Of a stretch of DNA of 64,000 nucleotides, positions 59,308 through 64,000 are shown piece by piece. The notes below the pieces were generated by a model. That model was not told the DNA's origin. It saw only the letters and a program-made list of their open reading frames with translations, and made no database searches. The DNA comes from Halobaculum rubrum (GTDB lineage Archaea > Halobacteriota > Halobacteria > Halobacteriales > Haloferacaceae): NCBI RefSeq assembly GCF_019880225.1, contig NZ_CP082284.1:2418001-2482000 (forward strand). The letters are read 5' to 3'. The position numbers were made by a program, and so were the translations under genes. Position 1 is the first letter of the stretch. Every line of letters begins with the position of its first letter.

Positions 59308-60387
59308 ATGAGCAGCGAGTCAACGGTCGGCAAGCGGTGGTCGGTCCGGGAGACGACGGGGGGGCTCCCGCTGACGGTGTCCCGGGCCGCGCTCATCGTT
59401 CTCACTGTCGGCTTCGCCGCCGGTCAGTTGGTCGGTGTACAGATCCCGCTGCGAACGCAAGCAGGGGTCTACCTGTTCGGAATGGTCGCCATGAACCTCC
59501 CACACGGCGGCTACGAGCACTTCGAGAACCTCCGTCGACGCGCGGCTTCGTTCCAAGGCTGGTACGTCGGCGTGTATCTGCTCGCGGTGGGGCTGTTTGC
59601 CGGCCTGTTCTTCCTGGCACCGATCGCGGGGCTGGCGCTCGCAGTGAGTACCGCCGTGGCGAAGGGCGGGTTCGGTGACCTCCATGTCCTGGAGGCGGTA
59701 TACGGTACCGAGCACCTTCGGTCCCGCACGCAGCGCGTGATCGCCGCGGCCGTCCGCGGCGGTGCCGTGATGGTCGTCCCGATGGTGTTCTGGCCCGAGA
59801 CGTTCCTCGCGTTCAGCAGCGTCATGGTGAACATCTTCGAGCCGGGCGCGCTCGCCGGCGTCGCCGGCGACCTCCAGGCGCGTCGCCTGATGCTCGGCGG
59901 CGGGTACGGCGCGCTCCTGCTCGCGCACCTCGGGCTCGGGTACGCCCGGGCGACAGGCTCAGGGTCGTTCCTCGCCGACGCCGCCGAAACGCTCCTGCTC
60001 GTCGCCTACTTCGCGGCCGTCCCGGTCGTGATCGCGGTCGGGCTCTACTTCCCGCTGTGGTACTCCGCCCGCCAGGTCGCCCGCACGCGGGCCGTCGACG
60101 ATACCGTCATCGCCCCCGACGAGAACTCCGGGCTGCTCGACGCGCTCGAATCGGACGACCCGAAGGAAGTCACGCTCGCGTCGTGGGGCGTCCTCATCGC
60201 CGGGAGTGTCGCGACGTTCGGGCTCGCGGCAGCGCTGTGGACGGTGTCGCCACAACCGCTCGGCGGTGCGGGCGTGTTGATCGGACTCGTCGCGTTCTGG
60301 AGTATCTTCATCAGCATCGTGGCGCTCCCCCACGTCGTCGTCGGGCAGTGGCTCGACGGCGACCGCGGCATCTGGTACGTGCCCTGA
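59308..60387 (+). CDS. brp: Brp/Blh family beta-carotene 15,15'-dioxygenase
   Basis: This 359-residue membrane protein has nine to ten hydrophobic segments. The conserved His residues sit in MNLPHGGYEHFE (about 60-71), GDLHVLE (about 125-131) and VALPHVVVGQWLD near the C-terminus, which together form the iron site of Brp/Blh dioxygenases. These cleave beta-carotene to two retinals. The start ATG 59308 (MSSESTVGKRW) is chosen because the first TM follows soon after. An upstream in-frame start would overlap the divergent zinc-finger gene. The next gene, a carotenoid desaturase, follows 88 bases later on the same strand, so retinal supply genes are grouped. Confidence 0.85.
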   Translation: MSSESTVGKRWSVRETTGGLPLTVSRAALIVLTVGFAAGQLVGVQIPLRTQAGVYLFGMVAMNLPHGGYEHFENLRRRAASFQGWYVGVYLLAVGLFAGLFFLAPIAGLALAVSTAVAKGGFGDLHVLEAVYGTEHLRSRTQRVIAAAVRGGAVMVVPMVFWPETFLAFSSVMVNIFEPGALAGVAGDLQARRLMLGGGYGALLLAHLGLGYARATGSGSFLADAAETLLLVAYFAAVPVVIAVGLYFPLWYSARQVARTRAVDDTVIAPDENSGLLDALESDDPKEVTLASWGVLIAGSVATFGLAAALWTVSPQPLGGAGVLIGLVAFWSIFISIVALPHVVVGQWLDGDRGIWYVP

Positions 60388-60475
60388 ACGCGTCGAACTC
60401 CGTCCTCGCCCGCCCCGAGAACCGACCCCACTCCGACGACGGTCCCGACGATACCCCCGACAACACGAACCCACA

Positions 60476-61999
60476 ATGATCGACGGCACACCCCTCGAAG
60501 ACGAGACTGTCACCGTGATCGGTGGCGGCGTCGCCGGCCTCGTGTCAGCGTGTTATCTCGCCGACGCGGGCGCGACCGTCACCGTCAGAGAGCGGAACGA
60601 CACACTCGGCGGCGTCACGAACCGGCTCGAGGTGGACGGATTCACCTTCGACACCGGCCCCTCGTGGTACATGATGCCCGAGACGTTCGACCGATTCTTC
60701 GGGCAGTTCGGCCGCTCGGCGGCCGACTACTACGAGCTCGAACGGCTCGACCCGCAGTATCGCGTGTTCTTCAAGGACGGCGACACCGTCGATGTCACGC
60801 CCGACCTGGACCGGACCCGTCGGCTGTTCGAGTCCTACGAGGACGGCGCCGGGGACGCCCTCGACGAGTACCTCAAGACGGCGCGCCGGACCTACGAGAT
60901 CGGAATGGAGCGGTTCGTCTACACCGACCGCTCGCGGTTCCGCGACCTGCTCGACCCGAGCATCGTCCGGGCCGCGCCCGCACTCAAACACCTGCGACCG
61001 ATGCAACAGTACGTCGAGGGCTACTTCGACGAGCCGAAGCTCCAACAGCTCCTGCAGTACACGCTTGTGTTCCTCGGGAGTTCTCCCCACGAGACGCCGT
61101 CGCTGTACAACCTCATGGCGCACGTCGACTTCGAGCGCGGCGTCTACTATCCCGAGGGCGGGATGTACAGCCTCGTCGAGGCGCTCGTCGACCTCGGACG
61201 TGAGCTCGGCGTCACCTACCGGACCGGTCAGGAGGTGACCGAACTGGTACCGCTGGTCGACGGCGTGCGGGTCGTCGCCGGCGGTGAGTCGACCGTCGCG
61301 GACAGCGTCGTCGCCGACGCGAACCCCGCACACGTCGAACGCGATCTGTTGACCGAGGCGGGAGTGAAGCGCGACCCGTCCTACTGGGACGAGGCGACGT
61401 ACGGCCCGTCGGCGCTGCTGTTGTATCTCGGCGTCGAAGGCTCGGTCGACCCGCTCGAACACCACTCGCTCGTGTTCCCGACGGACTGGGACCCTCACTT
61501 CGAACAGATCTTCGACGACCCGGGCTGGCCCGACGACCCGGCGTACTACCTCTCGGTGGCGTCGAAGACCGACGACGACGTCGCTCCCGACGGGCACCAC
61601 GCCGTGGTCGTGTTGGTACCGATCGCCCCAGGCCTCGACGACGATCCGGAACGCGTCTCGGCGTTCCGCGATCAGGTGCTCGCGGACCTCGCAGCACAGA
61701 CCGACGTCGATCTCCGCGACCGGATCGTCGTCGAGCGCTCGGTGTGCGTCTCCGAGTTCGCCGAGCGCTATCGAACACCCGACGGAACCGCCCTCGGCCT
61801 CGCACACACCCTCGACCAAACGGGGCCCCTCCGTCCCGCACATCACGCGCCGGGCGTGGACGGGCTCTACTACACCGGAGCATTCACCTCTCCGGGGGTT
61901 GGTCTTCCGATGGCAGTGATCAGCGGCGAACACGCCGCGGAAGCGGTCGCGCGTGACGCGGACCCGTCCCCTATCAGCGACCTCGCACCGAACCTATGA
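60476..61999 (+). CDS. crtI: CrtI-type phytoene desaturase / carotenoid oxidoreductase
   Basis: This 507-residue FAD-dependent enzyme has the dinucleotide fold GGGVAGLVSACYLADAG (about 16-32), followed by the RERNDTLGGVTNRLEVDGF and FDTGPSWYMMPE family segments. The C-terminal signature is GLYYTGAFTSPGVGLPMAVI with SGEHAAEAV. It introduces double bonds into phytoene or a related C40 carotenoid on the way to lycopene and beta-carotene, the precursor of retinal. The gene lies between brp and bat and overlaps the bat start by four bases (ATGA). Which desaturation steps it performs cannot be told by eye. Confidence 0.85.
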   Translation: MIDGTPLEDETVTVIGGGVAGLVSACYLADAGATVTVRERNDTLGGVTNRLEVDGFTFDTGPSWYMMPETFDRFFGQFGRSAADYYELERLDPQYRVFFKDGDTVDVTPDLDRTRRLFESYEDGAGDALDEYLKTARRTYEIGMERFVYTDRSRFRDLLDPSIVRAAPALKHLRPMQQYVEGYFDEPKLQQLLQYTLVFLGSSPHETPSLYNLMAHVDFERGVYYPEGGMYSLVEALVDLGRELGVTYRTGQEVTELVPLVDGVRVVAGGESTVADSVVADANPAHVERDLLTEAGVKRDPSYWDEATYGPSALLLYLGVEGSVDPLEHHSLVFPTDWDPHFEQIFDDPGWPDDPAYYLSVASKTDDDVAPDGHHAVVVLVPIAPGLDDDPERVSAFRDQVLADLAAQTDVDLRDRIVVERSVCVSEFAERYRTPDGTALGLAHTLDQTGPLRPAHHAPGVDGLYYTGAFTSPGVGLPMAVISGEHAAEAVARDADPSPISDLAPNL

Positions 62000-64000
62000 C
62001 ACGATCCGACACTCGCAAGACACGATCCGACACCCGCCAGAACGGACACGACGAGCGGACCGACGAGGCGTCCGTCGCCGTGCTGTTCGCCGGAGATGAC
62101 CTCGCGGACGGCCCCACGGTTGCCGATCTCTCGGGGGAAGAACGGTTCGACGTCACGCGGTCGGGAGACTTCATCGAGGCCGCCGACACGGTGGACGAAC
62201 ACACCGTCGACTGCGTCGTCACGACCGTCAGCGAGGACGGCTTCGACGGTATCGCGTTCCTCGAATCCGTCCGCCAAGAGCACACCGAACTCCCCGTGGT
62301 AGTCGTCGCCGAATCGATCGACGGCGAGCTCGCACGGCGCGCCGTCGACGCGGACGCGACTGCGCTCGTCCCGACGAACGAACCGGACGCCGTGGAGGCG
62401 GTCGTCGACTCCGTGGACTCGAACGTCACGACGTACGACCGGGAGGCGGGGACGCGCATGCCGATCTCCGATCTCACCGTCAAAGCCGAACGACGTCTGA
62501 AAGAGCGGGCGCTCGACGAAGCCCCCATCGGCATTACGATATCGGACGCTACCGACCCGGAAGAGCCGATGATCTACATGAACGACTCCTTCGAGGAGAT
62601 CACGGGGTATCCGCCGGATGAAGTGATCGGCGCCAACCACCGCTTCCTCCAAGGGCCCGAGACAGACCCCGAGAAGGTCGCGGAGGTGTCCGAGGCGATC
62701 AAAGAGAAGCAGGGGATCCAGACGGTCTTGCGGAACTACACACGCGACGGAAGCGAGTTCTGGAACCAGATCAGTATCAGTCCCATCCTCGACGAACACG
62801 GGGATATCTCTCACTTCGTCGGGTTCCAGATGGACGTCACCGAGCGAAAACAGGCGCAACAAGAGCTGGTGGCCGAGCGGGAGTCACTCGATCGGGTGCT
62901 CGACCGGGTGAACGGACTCGTGAGCGACGTCACCTCCGCGTTGGTGCGTGCGGAGAGCCGCGACGAGGTCGAGCAGCTGATCACCGAGCGTCTCGGTACC
63001 GGCGGGGAGTACACGGCGGCGTGGCTCGGTCGATACGACGAGACCGCGGGCCGTGTGGACATCACGGAACAGGCGGGCGCGCGGACGGTCGAGACGGAGA
63101 TGGTCGACCTCGACGACGACGGCGACGGCGTTCGAACCCTCCGCGAGACCATCGATCGACAGGCGGTCCATCGACTCGACGACGCGAGCGATCTGCTCGG
63201 CGTCGCGGGCGGTGGAACCTGTGTGCTCGTCCCGTTGACCTATCGGTCGACGACCTACGGCGTCGTCGGGGTGCTCGACGAGGGGAACCTCCTCGACAGT
63301 CGCGAACGGGTGGTACTCGAGTCGCTGGGACGCAGCGTCGGCGTGTCGATAAACGACGTGCTGACGAAGCGGACCATTACGACCGACACAGTCCTCAACA
63401 TCGGGGTAGAGCTGTCGGACGACGACCTCTTCCTCCCCGATCTCGCCGCCGAGCTCGGTGCCCGGTTCGACCACGAGGCGACGATCGCCGACGAACACGG
63501 CTCCGAGGTCGTGACCGTCGTCAGTACGGACTTCGACGACACGGAGGCGCTCGCCGAACAGGCGATGCGTCACGAGGACGTCGTCTCCGTCGAGCCGCTC
63601 GTCGAGACCGACGACGAGACCGTCGTTCAGTTCCGGCTGTCGAGTTCGCCGCTCGTGGAGGTCCTCTCGGAGGCGGGAAGCCGCGTGACGAAACTGCACG
63701 CCGATTCGCGGACGCTCGAAGTCGAGTTTCGCGTCGGAACCGAACAGGCGGCGCGTCGCGTTCTCGACGCGCTCAGAGCGGAGTACGATCGGGTCGAGCT
63801 CGTCGCCTACCACGAGGACGAACCGCAACAGACCGCCAACGGGTTCCGGGAGGAGCTCCGGAGCCAGCTCACCGATCGCCAGTTGACCGCGTTGCGAAAG
63901 GCACACGTCAGCGGCTACTTCGAGTGGCCACGGCGTGCCGAGGGCAAGCAACTCGCCGAGTCGATGGATATCGTCCCCTCGACGTATCACCAGCACCTCC
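61996..64000 (+). CDS. bat: Bat-type regulator of the bop cluster (partial, 3' end outside window)
   Basis: At least 668 residues are present. The order is a response-receiver-like region (about 15-150; VAVLFAGDDLADG), a PAS domain (about 165-280), a GAF domain (about 285-460) and an HTH-10 region that starts near residue 620 (LTDRQLTALRKAHVSGYFEW). This is the layout of Bat, the bacterio-opsin activator. The PAS part has the LOV-like segment NHRFLQGPETDPE, with His215 where LOV domains carry the flavin-binding Cys. The ATG overlaps the crtI stop (ATGA). The gene runs off the window before the HTH ends. It probably activates bop, brp and crt genes in response to oxygen and/or light. Confidence 0.85.
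   Translation, partial: MTRSDTRKTRSDTRQNGHDERTDEASVAVLFAGDDLADGPTVADLSGEERFDVTRSGDFIEAADTVDEHTVDCVVTTVSEDGFDGIAFLESVRQEHTELPVVVVAESIDGELARRAVDADATALVPTNEPDAVEAVVDSVDSNVTTYDREAGTRMPISDLTVKAERRLKERALDEAPIGITISDATDPEEPMIYMNDSFEEITGYPPDEVIGANHRFLQGPETDPEKVAEVSEAIKEKQGIQTVLRNYTRDGSEFWNQISISPILDEHGDISHFVGFQMDVTERKQAQQELVAERESLDRVLDRVNGLVSDVTSALVRAESRDEVEQLITERLGTGGEYTAAWLGRYDETAGRVDITEQAGARTVETEMVDLDDDGDGVRTLRETIDRQAVHRLDDASDLLGVAGGGTCVLVPLTYRSTTYGVVGVLDEGNLLDSRERVVLESLGRSVGVSINDVLTKRTITTDTVLNIGVELSDDDLFLPDLAAELGARFDHEATIADEHGSEVVTVVSTDFDDTEALAEQAMRHEDVVSVEPLVETDDETVVQFRLSSSPLVEVLSEAGSRVTKLHADSRTLEVEFRVGTEQAARRVLDALRAEYDRVELVAYHEDEPQQTANGFREELRSQLTDRQLTALRKAHVSGYFEWPRRAEGKQLAESMDIVPSTYHQHL

Noticed and set aside
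62581-62700. Bat PAS domain as a functional LOV photoreceptor
   Set aside because: The adduct-forming Cys is His in this sequence, so normal LOV photochemistry is not expected.

Overview
The window is chromosomal DNA from a halophilic archaeon (class Halobacteria). The evidence is high GC with C/G in third codon positions, very acidic proteins, Tat-type signal peptides and lipoboxes, TATA boxes about 25-35 bases upstream of start codons with little or no leader, HTH-10 (Bat-type) regulators, a halocyanin-like copper protein and a bacteriorhodopsin gene cluster. The genus cannot be fixed from the sequence alone. No rRNA, tRNA or CRISPR array was seen.

Layout. 1-6522: prephenate dehydrogenase, an Rsm22-like methyltransferase, and a three-gene ABC-2 exporter operon in which one permease is fused to a PrsW-type intramembrane protease. 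6523-9133: two small candidate genes, a beta-carbonic anhydrase, a decayed DUF2891 gene and an IS200/IS605-type remnant. 9130-12830: HTH-10 regulator, acyl-CoA synthetase-like enzyme, alpha/beta hydrolase and a divergent MaoC hydratase. 13047-14959: phosphoribosyltransferase, halocyanin and a membrane protein. 15272-19209: a sulfur module made of a rhodanese/persulfide-dioxygenase-like fusion, a DsbA-like lipoprotein, an HTH-10 regulator and a thiosulfate sulfurtransferase. 19250-24995: a DUF2270 protein, then nosL-nosD-nosF-nosY with no nosZ in view, and a small acidic protein.

25281-50521 is the most unusual part. It holds two converging gene blocks. The plus block (25281-42857, eleven genes, many overlapping by four bases) encodes three divergent tubulin/FtsZ-superfamily proteins together with membrane-anchored coiled-coil proteins and signal-peptide/Ig-like/single-TM proteins. 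The minus block (50521-42973, five genes) encodes a winged-helix-like protein, a coiled-coil protein, a small helical protein, a Cdc48-like AAA+ ATPase and a large beta-propeller/CARDB-like protein. The arrangement suggests a multi-protein envelope-associated machine that couples a tubulin-like cytomotive element to extracellular beta-domain proteins and an AAA+ remodeller. Two of the tubulin-like proteins keep the Asp-x-x-Asp synergy loop. The third, which carries a C2H2 finger, lacks it.

50878-57533: small proteins, a double-length NAD synthetase whose second half has lost its ATP loop, an HTH regulator, acetamidase/formamidase, a broken gene, a DoxX protein and a photolyase with a PCNA-box-like tail. 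57693-64000: the purple-membrane cluster, consisting of bacteriorhodopsin, a small zinc-finger protein in the position of Brz, Brp/Blh (retinal formation), a CrtI-type carotenoid desaturase and Bat, which runs off the window end.
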